NCBI RefSeq assembly: GCF_050574275.1
Contig: NZ_CP192260.1
Location: 1,860,001 to 1,924,000, forward strand
DNA from: Virgibacillus_F flavescens
GTDB taxonomy: Bacteria > Bacillota > Bacilli > Bacillales > Amphibacillaceae
Length of the DNA: 64,000 bases
Reading direction: 5' to 3'
The position numbers and the translations under genes were made by a program. The notes beneath the pieces are model-generated. The model was not told the origin of the DNA, did no database searches, and saw only the letters and a list, made by a program, of their open reading frames with translations. This document shows positions 7,140-13,942 of the stretch, in pieces. Every line of letters begins with the position of its first letter. Within the stretch, counting starts at the first letter, position 1.

Positions 7140-8480
7140 TTAGAGACGTTTTTCAAGCTTTTCTTTTTCATCTTCATATCCAGCTTTTCCTAGTAGTGCA
7201 AACATATTCTTCTTGTAAGCTTCGACACCGGGCTGATCGAATGGATTAACACCGAGTAAATACCCACTGATGGCGCAAGCTTTTTCAAAAAAGTAAACTA
7301 AATAACCAAACGTATAAGCATCAAGTGATGGTAATTCGATCACCAGGTTTGGAACTCCGCCATCCGTATGGGCAATCATAGTTCCTTGATAAGCTTTATC
7401 ATTTATTTCATGCAGCGTTTTTCCAGTTAGATAATTTAGACCGTCTAAGTTTTGTTCGTCGCTTTGTACCTTCATTTCTTTTTTAGAAGAATTAACGTGT
7501 AAAACGGTTTCAAATAAATCCCGTCGACCGTCCTGCACATATTGACCTAAGGAGTGCAAATCAGTTGTGAAATTAGCTGATGTAGGGAAAATGCCTTTCT
7601 GATCCTTTCCTTCACTTTCACCAAATAACTGTTTCCACCACTCTGAGAAATATTGCAGCTGCGGTTCATAATTAACCAGCATTTCTATTGTTTTCCCTTT
7701 ATTGTACAAACAATTGCGCACTGCAGCGTATTGGTATGCCGAATTTTGTTCGATTGATTCGGCACCTAAATCAATTGTTGCTTGTTTAGCGCCATCCATC
7801 ATTTGATCAATTGAAATTCCACTTGCAGCAATCGGCAGCAAACCAACTGCAGTTAATACGGAGTATCGGCCACCTACATCATCTGGAATAATAAAGCTTT
7901 CATAGCCTTCTTCTGTTGCAAGTTTTTTCAACGCGCCTTTTTCTTTATCTGTAGTTGCATAAATTCTCTTTTTTGCCTCCGTTACACCGTATTTATCCTC
8001 TAAGAACTTTCGGAACACACGAAAGGCAATAGCAGGTTCGGTTGTAGTACCACTTTTGGAAATAATGTTAATCGATACATCCTTATCTTGCAGTACATCC
8101 AGTAATTCCTGCATGTAGGTTGAACTGATATGATGCCCAGCAAAAATAATCTGCGGTAACGTGCGATCATTTAGTAAATGTGAAAACGAATGGTTTAACA
8201 TTTCAATTGCAGCACGCGCTCCTAAGTATGAACCACCTATACCAATAACGAGTAATACGTCTGAATCACTTTTAATTTTTTCAGCACTAGTTTTTATTCG
8301 ATCAAATTCTTTTTGATCGTATGAATCAGGTAAGTTTAGCCAGCCTAAGTAATCGTTGCCAGCTCCAGTTTTATTATGTAATGCATGATGTGCAGCAGAT
8401 ATAAATTCATTCATTTGGTTTACTTCATTTTCCTGTAAAAATGGGATTGCTTTTTGGTATGAAAAACTAATATGTGTCAT
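7140..8480 (-). CDS. pgi: Glucose-6-phosphate isomerase
   Basis: Glycolytic enzyme interconverting glucose-6-phosphate and fructose-6-phosphate. The 446 residues match the short bacterial Pgi form (B. subtilis about 450). Landmarks are VIGIGGSYLGARAAIEML, ISKSGTTTEPAIAFRVF (sugar-phosphate binding), DDVGGRYSVLTAVGLLP and GVNPFDQPGVEAYK near the C-terminus with the active-site Lys. The start is the ATG at 8480, five bases after AGGAGG; an in-frame ATG further upstream at 8507 has no ribosome binding site. Single gene, divergent from yuzA. Confidence 0.95.
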   Translation of the reverse strand: MTHISFSYQKAIPFLQENEVNQMNEFISAAHHALHNKTGAGNDYLGWLNLPDSYDQKEFDRIKTSAEKIKSDSDVLLVIGIGGSYLGARAAIEMLNHSFSHLLNDRTLPQIIFAGHHISSTYMQELLDVLQDKDVSINIISKSGTTTEPAIAFRVFRKFLEDKYGVTEAKKRIYATTDKEKGALKKLATEEGYESFIIPDDVGGRYSVLTAVGLLPIAASGISIDQMMDGAKQATIDLGAESIEQNSAYQYAAVRNCLYNKGKTIEMLVNYEPQLQYFSEWWKQLFGESEGKDQKGIFPTSANFTTDLHSLGQYVQDGRRDLFETVLHVNSSKKEMKVQSDEQNLDGLNYLTGKTLHEINDKAYQGTMIAHTDGGVPNLVIELPSLDAYTFGYLVYFFEKACAISGYLLGVNPFDQPGVEAYKKNMFALLGKAGYEDEKEKLEKRL

Positions 8481-8609
8481 TTTTTGCCTCCTAGGGAATC
8501 TTTCCATTTTACTTTATCGAACTCAACTAGTGAAATCAAGAATGAGTATGCATATATTTTGATAAAGGGGAAAAAATAGGGGAGAGTCGAATGATAAGGA
8601 GGGAAGATA

Positions 8610-8852
8610 ATGAGTGGAATTCAACGTGCAGCGTTAGCTATAACCATAATTGGTGCAATAAATTGGGGACTTATCGGATTATTCCAGTTTGATTTAGTTG
8701 CTTCCATTTTTGGTGGCGGTGAACAAAGCGGAGCTATTGCCCGCGTTATCTATGCAATCGTAGGAATTAGTGGGCTGATTTCTTTGTCCATACTGTTTAA
8801 ACCAGACGAAGCATTCGCAGGCGATAGAGAGGCGAGAACAACAGGAACTTAG
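8610..8852 (+). CDS. yuzA: DUF378 family membrane protein YuzA
   Basis: Eighty residues with two membrane helices. It belongs to DUF378: the first helix carries the family pattern ITIIGAINWGLIGLF with FDLVASIFG following, and the second is IARVIYAIVGISGLISL. The function of the family is unknown. The ATG follows AAGGAGGG. In B. subtilis yuzA lies close to pgi and yugI, as here. Confidence 0.85.
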   Translation: MSGIQRAALAITIIGAINWGLIGLFQFDLVASIFGGGEQSGAIARVIYAIVGISGLISLSILFKPDEAFAGDREARTTGT

Positions 8853-8877
8853 GTTGTGTGTTAACATCTCAGTAAAA

Positions 8878-8941
8878 ATTAAAAAGGCTCACTCAATCAT
8901 TTTCACTGTTTGTAGTGAAAATGAAGAGTGGCCTTTTCATT
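8878..8941. terminator. Bidirectional terminator between yuzA and yugI
   Basis: AAAAAGGCTCACTC and GAGTGGCCTTTTC enclose a second stem ATTTTCACT/AGTGAAAAT with a 6-base loop. The A- and T-rich ends allow it to serve both convergent genes. Confidence 0.85.
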
Positions 8942-8947
8942 CGTTAA

Positions 8948-9343
8948 TTAATTCTTATACGTTTCTTCACGTTTTTCGGATTGTCCAATCCATTCTTCTA
9001 ATTTATCTTTAAGCGTGTTGAAACCAGCCGCACTATCCTGCTGCTGTTGCTGCTGCTTCACAGGTTGGCTGCTTGGTGCTTTTGCTTGTTTCTTTGGTGC
9101 TTCTTCAGTTGCGCGGATAGATAATGATACTTTATTTTTTTCGGAATCAACGTTCAATACTTTAACATTTACGTCATCGCCAACTGTTAAATGTTCATTA
9201 ATATCTTTAACATAACCATGCGTAACTTCAGAAATATGAACTAATCCTTGTGTTTCATCATCCAAAGCGACGAATGCACCGTATGGCTGAATTCCTGTAA
9301 CTTTTCCTTCTATAACCTGACCTGTTTCAAACTTGTCTGTCAT
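8948..9343 (-). CDS. yugI: S1-domain RNA-binding general stress protein 13 (YugI)
   Basis: A 131-residue protein with one S1 RNA-binding domain (about residues 4-75: GQVIEGKVTGIQPYGAFVAL, GLVHISEVTHGYV, VGDDVNVKVLNVD, KVSLSIRAT). A low-complexity Lys/Ala/Gln linker with a run of six Gln follows, then a short acidic helix (LKDKLEEWIGQSEK). GSP13 proteins associate with ribosomes or RNA; the mechanism is not established. The ATG at 9343 is chosen because AGGAG lies nine bases upstream; a TTG three codons earlier sits on top of that site. Confidence 0.88.
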   Translation of the reverse strand: MTDKFETGQVIEGKVTGIQPYGAFVALDDETQGLVHISEVTHGYVKDINEHLTVGDDVNVKVLNVDSEKNKVSLSIRATEEAPKKQAKAPSSQPVKQQQQQQDSAAGFNTLKDKLEEWIGQSEKREETYKN

Positions 9344-9440
9344 GCTGAACAACTCCTATACCTTTTTCGATTCTTTTCACACAATATAACATTCTATCAC
9401 AGATTATGTAATCAAGCAAAAAAAAGAAGGGATGATTGAA

Positions 9441-9848
9441 ATGGTACCATTAAAATCAGATATTGAAAATACGGTTTACTCGTTATATGTTTTAGAAGAA
9501 TTATTAAAACCAGAAGGCTTTGTAATTGGTTCAAGCTGGGATTATGATAGTGGATACTTTGACTACTTGATTGACAATAAACAGGCGTACTATTATTTGC
9601 GAATACCTTTCTATGCAGTAGCTGGGTCTCTCGATTATCCAGGTGTCACAGTCCGTGTTGATAAACCATTTTTACTTGCGCATGAGTACCAGAAAGGAAT
9701 TGATGAAAAAGCGGAAACAGGGGCAGTATCCGGGGCAGTTAATCAGTTTCAAACGCCTACTAATCCTGATGCTGATATGCCTGAAGAGTATATCGATTTT
9801 GGCAAGGAACTAGTAAAAAAAGTGGAGAGATTACTTATCCCGGGGTGA
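9441..9848 (+). CDS. yugN: YugN-like family protein
   Basis: A 135-residue cytosolic protein matching the YugN family, of unknown function. Features are IGSSWDYDSGYFDYLID, YYYLRIPFYAVAGSLD, the conserved PGVTVRVDKPFLLAHEYQKG, and an acidic C-terminus. The ATG at 9441 is nine bases after AGAAGGG; the ATG at 9432 would abut the ribosome binding site. Its last 18 bases overlap the 3' end of the convergent yugO gene. In B. subtilis the two genes are also neighbours. Confidence 0.85.
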   Translation: MVPLKSDIENTVYSLYVLEELLKPEGFVIGSSWDYDSGYFDYLIDNKQAYYYLRIPFYAVAGSLDYPGVTVRVDKPFLLAHEYQKGIDEKAETGAVSGAVNQFQTPTNPDADMPEEYIDFGKELVKKVERLLIPG

Positions 9849-10835
9849 TATCGTGACTACAGCATCTCCAGGTTTCAAAAGGAAATCCGGAGATGGGTTC
9901 AATTGCCAGACGTCATGTCGTTTAACGCCAAGCAAGAGTTGTTGTCCCTCCAAAAAATACACAACTCCGCTCAAAAACGATTTATTGCCTAGATCTTCAG
10001 GAAGTGTTCGATGTATAAATTGCTGATTTTCTAATAAGTTAGCTAACAATTCAATAGGGTTGTTAGCTTTGGCAGAAATAAGTTCATGATATAACAAACT
10101 GCTTAATAGTTCATTAGGTCGGATAATGGACGAAGCACCTGCACGAAGCGCATTTTCGGATTGTTTATTGGATAACACTTCAGCCACAATTGGCACAGAG
10201 ACATTATTCCCTCGTATCGCAACAGTTGTTAGTACAGTATGGTGGTCTGCAAGCTTTTCCTTCTTTGATGTATCGGCGGTAACTAAAACGGATTTAGCGC
10301 CAGTGACACCAGCATTCAGAAGGGTTTCGTCTTCACTTGGATCACCATGAATAAAATGAGCAGGTACTTGCTGGTAGGGCAAGTGTTTTAGACTAACATC
10401 GATAATTACTATTTCAGCCAGTTTATCTCTGGACGTGATTGTATCGATTAATTGACTAGTGCGTTCATTCCAGCCGACAACAATTATGTGTCCACTTCCT
10501 TTGTAAGCAACTTTACCTTTTGATAACTTGTTTTCATGGTTGATTGTCGCTGCAGAAACAGTTGTGATATAAAACGTAATTAACCCACCACCAGATAAAA
10601 TTAGTAGTATTCCTATTATTTTACCGGGTACTGTCTGTGGTACCAAGTCACCGTATCCAACGGTGGCACCTGTTACAAATGCCCACCAGACTCCATCAAA
10701 AAAAGTGGGAAATGCATTCGGTTCAACAAAATGAATGACGGCACCAAAAACAAGCATTAGCAGAAAAACACTTAATAACAAGCGTAAGACAATAGGAAAA
10801 CGGAAGTAAATTTGTTTAATCAGTTCAATTCGCAT
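9831..10835 (-). CDS. yugO: Potassium channel protein YugO with TrkA domains
   Basis: Two-helix potassium channel with cytosolic gating domains. In B. subtilis YugO releases K+ during electrical signalling in biofilms. The 334 residues comprise membrane helices at about 15-37 and 66-88, the pore helix with the selectivity filter TVGYGD at residues 58-63, a TrkA-N (RCK) domain from about 107 (GHIIVVGWNERTSQLIDTI) and a TrkA-C-like C-terminal domain. The RCK nucleotide-binding glycine motif is altered (VVGWNE). The ATG at 10835 follows AAGGGTGA; an upstream ATG at 10856 has no such site. The 3' end overlaps yugN. Confidence 0.9.
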   Translation of the reverse strand: MRIELIKQIYFRFPIVLRLLLSVFLLMLVFGAVIHFVEPNAFPTFFDGVWWAFVTGATVGYGDLVPQTVPGKIIGILLILSGGGLITFYITTVSAATINHENKLSKGKVAYKGSGHIIVVGWNERTSQLIDTITSRDKLAEIVIIDVSLKHLPYQQVPAHFIHGDPSEDETLLNAGVTGAKSVLVTADTSKKEKLADHHTVLTTVAIRGNNVSVPIVAEVLSNKQSENALRAGASSIIRPNELLSSLLYHELISAKANNPIELLANLLENQQFIHRTLPEDLGNKSFLSGVVYFLEGQQLLLGVKRHDVWQLNPSPDFLLKPGDAVVTISPRDK

Positions 10836-10888
10836 GGTTTCACCCTTAACTAACATAGAGTTTTTTAACTAGTATGGACACTTCTGCA

Positions 10889-10920
10889 CAAAAAAAGACA
10901 TCCGCCGTGGATGCCTTTTA
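10889..10920 (-). terminator. Terminator of the thioredoxin-fold gene
   Basis: On the minus strand GGCATCC and GGATGTC pair around a 5-base loop, followed by TTTTTTT, directly after the stop codon of the gene at 10925-11473. Confidence 0.82.
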
Positions 10921-10924
10921 AACG

Positions 10925-11473
10925 CTAGTTGATTGTTTTTTTAATACTTTGGTATACTTCATCCCAAAAATCAGTGTTATCGCGAAATGATTTTGTTAAG
11001 AAGAGAAGCATTTCATTCAGCTTTTCTTTGTAATCTGGAGCGTCCTCATCAGGTAAGTTAGACCGTGCGTCATTAAGGAATTGTTGAATACTTTCTGCTC
11101 TAGGTCCCCATTTAGCTACTTCTTTACCGTTCTGATCAATGAAAATGAATATTGGAATAGAACGTGATTTTCCATTTGTCAGGTACTGATCCATCAGTTC
11201 AAGGTTACTGTCTCTTGGTAACAAAGATACTCCCATTTGGGTTTGTTCTGCTAATCGAAATAAAATGGGTACGTTTAGCATTGCATCGCCACACCAATCC
11301 TCTGTTAACACAACTACACGAAGTTTTTGTTCATGTATCTTGTCAACAAACGCTGCATCTTCTGGTACTGAAAAATTATCATAAATATGTAAAAGACTAT
11401 CTTTGTGTTTAGTCATGGATTCAATATATTCGTCAGGTGATAACCCTTTTTCAAACCATTCATTTAATGTCAT
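10925..11473 (-). CDS. Thioredoxin-fold protein with a single active-site cysteine
   Basis: A 182-residue cytosolic protein of the Bacillaceae thioredoxin-family group. A thioredoxin-like core spans about residues 45-135: VVVLTEDWCGDAMLNVPIL, then SIPIFIFIDQNGKEVAKWGPR with the cis-Pro before strand 4. The usual CxxC motif is WCGDA, with only one cysteine and no second Cys, so it cannot do standard dithiol exchange. A helical C-terminal extension follows. Known relatives carry the same WCGD motif, so this is a family trait and not a recent mutation. The physiological role is unknown. The ATG at 11473 follows AAGGAGCG. Confidence 0.8.
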   Translation of the reverse strand: MTLNEWFEKGLSPDEYIESMTKHKDSLLHIYDNFSVPEDAAFVDKIHEQKLRVVVLTEDWCGDAMLNVPILFRLAEQTQMGVSLLPRDSNLELMDQYLTNGKSRSIPIFIFIDQNGKEVAKWGPRAESIQQFLNDARSNLPDEDAPDYKEKLNEMLLFLTKSFRDNTDFWDEVYQSIKKTIN

Positions 11474-11551
11474 TAGAAATACGCTCCTTCGAATTAATTA
11501 CTTAGTAACACAACTTTCATAAAATAAGTTGTTGCTCTTGGCTTGCTTTGC

Positions 11552-11773
11552 TACTGAAAAAAGTTAGACTTATAACAAAGTATGTGGATCTACAATCGCA
11601 TCGTCGAATATACTTCGCTTTCCGCGGGCACGGCTTCAGCTTCCTCGGATAAGCAAAGCCCGCTTTCCTGCTTAGATCTTCAGCTCGCGCTGTTCCCGCA
11701 GGAGTCTCGTATATTCGAAGATGCTAAGTAAGAGTGACAAGATAAAACTTTATTATCTACCACTTTTTCAGTA
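11552..11773 (+). repeat. Family A structured repeat, copy A3
   Basis: Left end TACTGAAAAAAGTTA (11553-11567), right end ACTTTTTCAGTA (11762-11773). The core is bounded by TCGAATATAC (11614-11623) and GTATATTCGA (11709-11718), itself nested in GCATCG...GATGC. Inside are CTTTCCGCGGGCACGGCTTC and TTCCCGCAGGAGTCTCG. Same architecture as A1 and A5. Non-coding. Confidence 0.78.
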
Positions 11774-11905
11774 GCCACTTAACTTTCCCAGAGGAGTCTA
11801 CCTATTTTTTCCCTACTGCTGTTGTTTCATGAGAGAAATCTTTTTATGGATTAAAGCATGAATTCCCCATAATTATGGCAGTTGTTTGGAGTGGAGGACC
11901 TTTTA

Positions 11906-12042
11906 CTCCTGCAGGAACAGCACGAGTCTGAAGGCCCCGCAGTTTAAATGAGGAGGGCCAACTAAAATCGTCCTTTGCGGACAACGTTGGCATACCCCTT
12001 GCCGGGGCTAGGAGACTGAAGCTGTGCTCGCGGAAAGCGATG
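11906..12042 (-). repeat. Family A repeat, degraded reverse copy A4
   Basis: Carries ACTCCTGCAGGAACAGCACG, GAGTCTGAAGGCCCCGCAG, GGAGACTGAAGCTGTGCTCG and CGGAAAGCG, which are the reverse complements of the conserved family A blocks. The middle is expanded and the ACTGAAAAAGT ends are missing. Confidence 0.6.
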
Positions 12043-12306
12043 TTCCGCAACGGAAAACAACCAGCTGTTACTTCAAATAAATCAGCAGCTTGTTCTAGGA
12101 ATAGATACATATGTAATTTGTGTCATGGACCATCTTTCAAGTGCTGCCGTTTAGTGCATGGACCATGATTCAACAGGTGCGAAAGTAGTGTTAATAAAAT
12201 TTTACCTAACTTGGGGGGATTCGTAAACAAAAGTGCTCTTACTTAAGAATTTTGCTATGATGAGAGTATAATACATTTTTATAAACGTTTGGGAGGAATA
12301 TTACTA

Positions 12307-13365
12307 ATGGAACAAGCAAACAGAGATTTTTTAATGGAATTACTTAAAACACCATCTCCTTCCAGTAATGAGATGGAAATTCAGAAGAAATGGATCGATT
12401 ACGTAAAGGATTTTTCAGACGAGATCCGCACGGACAACGCGGGAAATGCGATTGGCGTGCTGAATCCCGACGCTCCCTTTAAAATTTTACTAGCCGGTCA
12501 TTGTGATGAGATTGCCTTAGTGGTAAACAGGATCGACGAAAATGGATTCCTGCATTTTGACAAAATGGGAGGGATTAATCCGAAAGCTGCTGTAGGTATG
12601 AAGGTCACCATTCTTGGTTATGGCAAAACACTTACTGGTGTTATCGGTGTAAATGCCCAGCATCACGGTGGACTCAAAAATGAATTTGGACTTGAGGATC
12701 TGTTTATTGATTGCGGATGTAAATCCAAAGAAGAAATGGCAGAATACGTGCAAATTGGAGACTTGGCGGTTTATAAAACCGATCCCGAAATCTTGATGGA
12801 TCGTTATGTGGCAGGACGTGGTCTTGATAACCGAACAGGATCGTTCATTGTTGCCGAAGTAATAAGAAGGCTTGCCAATATGGATTGTAAAGTTGGCGTA
12901 TACGCTGCAAGCACTGTAAATGAAGAAACTAACATGGGCGGAGCATATTTTGCAGCAGCTGGTATCAAACCAACGATGGCAATCGCTTGTGACGTTACGT
13001 TTGCAACCGATTATCCAGCAGTGAATAAAAATAAACATGGAGATATTCGTTTGGATGGAGGACCTGTCCTAGCAAAGGGTGCACCAATTAATATCAAAAT
13101 TAATAAGTTACTCGAAAAAACTGCGAAAAACTTAAAAATGGACGTGCAATATGAATTAACACCAAGAATGACTGGAACAGATGCTGATAAGATGCGTTTA
13201 ACTGGCAGTGGAGTTCCGGTAGCACTTGTTTCATTACCTTTACGCTATATGCATTCACCAGTTGAAACAGCCAGTTTTGCAGATATCGATGAAGAAATTG
13301 AATTACTTGTGCAAATGATTTCCAACATGGATGGAAAGGAAAGCTTAAATCCATTGGAAGACTAA
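12307..13365 (+). CDS. M42 family metallopeptidase (aminopeptidase)
   Basis: Di-metal (Zn or Co) aminopeptidase of the tetrahedral M42 family, degrading peptides in the cytosol. The 352 residues show the ligands in order: His in LLAGHCDEIAL, Asp in AGRGLDNRTGSF, the catalytic Glu pair in TVNEETNMGGAY, Asp in ACDVTFATD and His in RYMHSPVETA. The ATG at 12307 follows GGGAGGA. B. subtilis has three M42 paralogues (YhfE, YsdC, YtoP); I cannot tell which this corresponds to. Some members were misannotated as glucanases. Single gene ending at a strong terminator. Confidence 0.9.
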   Translation: MEQANRDFLMELLKTPSPSSNEMEIQKKWIDYVKDFSDEIRTDNAGNAIGVLNPDAPFKILLAGHCDEIALVVNRIDENGFLHFDKMGGINPKAAVGMKVTILGYGKTLTGVIGVNAQHHGGLKNEFGLEDLFIDCGCKSKEEMAEYVQIGDLAVYKTDPEILMDRYVAGRGLDNRTGSFIVAEVIRRLANMDCKVGVYAASTVNEETNMGGAYFAAAGIKPTMAIACDVTFATDYPAVNKNKHGDIRLDGGPVLAKGAPINIKINKLLEKTAKNLKMDVQYELTPRMTGTDADKMRLTGSGVPVALVSLPLRYMHSPVETASFADIDEEIELLVQMISNMDGKESLNPLED

Positions 13366-13386
13366 ATATAAATTACTTCTGAATAG

Positions 13387-13433
13387 TGGAGCCTCAGTTT
13401 GAGTTTATAAAACTCGAGCTGGGGCTTTTTTAC
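13387..13433 (+). terminator. Terminator of the M42 peptidase gene
   Basis: AGCCTCAGTTTGAGTTT and AAACTCGAGCTGGGGCT form a long hairpin with a 3-4-base loop and minor mismatches, followed by TTTTTT. Confidence 0.88.
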
Positions 13434-13453
13434 TAAATGCTTACATCTTATAT

Positions 13454-13606
13454 GACTATTGTCTATGGTTAATGGGATAAAGATTGACAAAAGGTCTGAT
13501 TTATCGTGAGTAAAAGCGAAATTTTAACATAATCGTTATTTTGCTTAGGTGTAAATGCTTATTTTTTAAAAAATAAAAACTATTTCTGTTATCTATGACA
13601 ATAGTC
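13454..13606. repeat. Distant inverted repeat upstream of the protease gene
   Basis: GACTATTGTC (13454-13463) and GACAATAGTC (13597-13606) are exact reverse complements 133 bases apart. The flanks partly extend the match. They lie 340-490 bases upstream of the bpr-like start. A regulator binding two sites is possible; chance is not excluded. Confidence 0.35.
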
Positions 13607-13821
13607 TCTGGAATTATTTTCCTTTAACAGCAACGAAATTTGTATTCGATTGAAAAAGTAGTGAGGCTTATTAACTGAAGTGAAATATAGAGGAATGGTA
13701 CTAATCTATCATTTTATTTAATCTAGTTTAAAATCGACAGAATGTGACACTAATTTTACTTGTTTTACATTATAGTAACTTTAACAACAAGAATATTACA
13801 AACGGCACCACTGACAGCTGG

Positions 13822-13910
13822 GACCTACACTAATCAATTAGTAAAGGAGGCGACGGGGTGTTTTTATTATGCCTTTATACATGTGAGTATAAGGGCAATT
13901 AGTGCAGGTG
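13822..13910 (+). promoter_or_regulatory. Stem-flanked leader with a 14-codon upstream reading frame
   Basis: ACCTACACTAAT (13822-13833) and ATTAGTGCAGGT (13899-13910) are complementary at 11 of 12 positions. Between them AAAGGAGG (13843-13850) sits seven bases before GTG 13858, which opens a frame encoding MFLLCLYTCEYKGN and stops at TAG 13900-13902, inside the right arm. The large protease gene starts about 40 bases further on. The layout resembles a translated leader that could affect downstream expression. No promoter is certain. Confidence 0.45.
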
Positions 13911-13942
13911 CGTGGTTCGAAAATCGAAGGGAGGAACCAAAA

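Larger units (their letters stand above)
11474..12306. other. Gene-free spacer with two family A repeats
   Basis: No supported gene. It contains copy A3 (11552-11773) and a degraded reverse copy A4 (11906-12042). An open frame on the minus strand at 11844-12110 is a by-product of the GC-rich palindrome and has no ribosome binding site. The TTTGGGAGGA before 12307 belongs to the next gene. Confidence 0.7.

Noticed and set aside
11844..12110. Minus-strand open frame in the spacer
   Set aside because: It is created by the GC-rich family A palindrome; no ribosome binding site, no recognisable protein.
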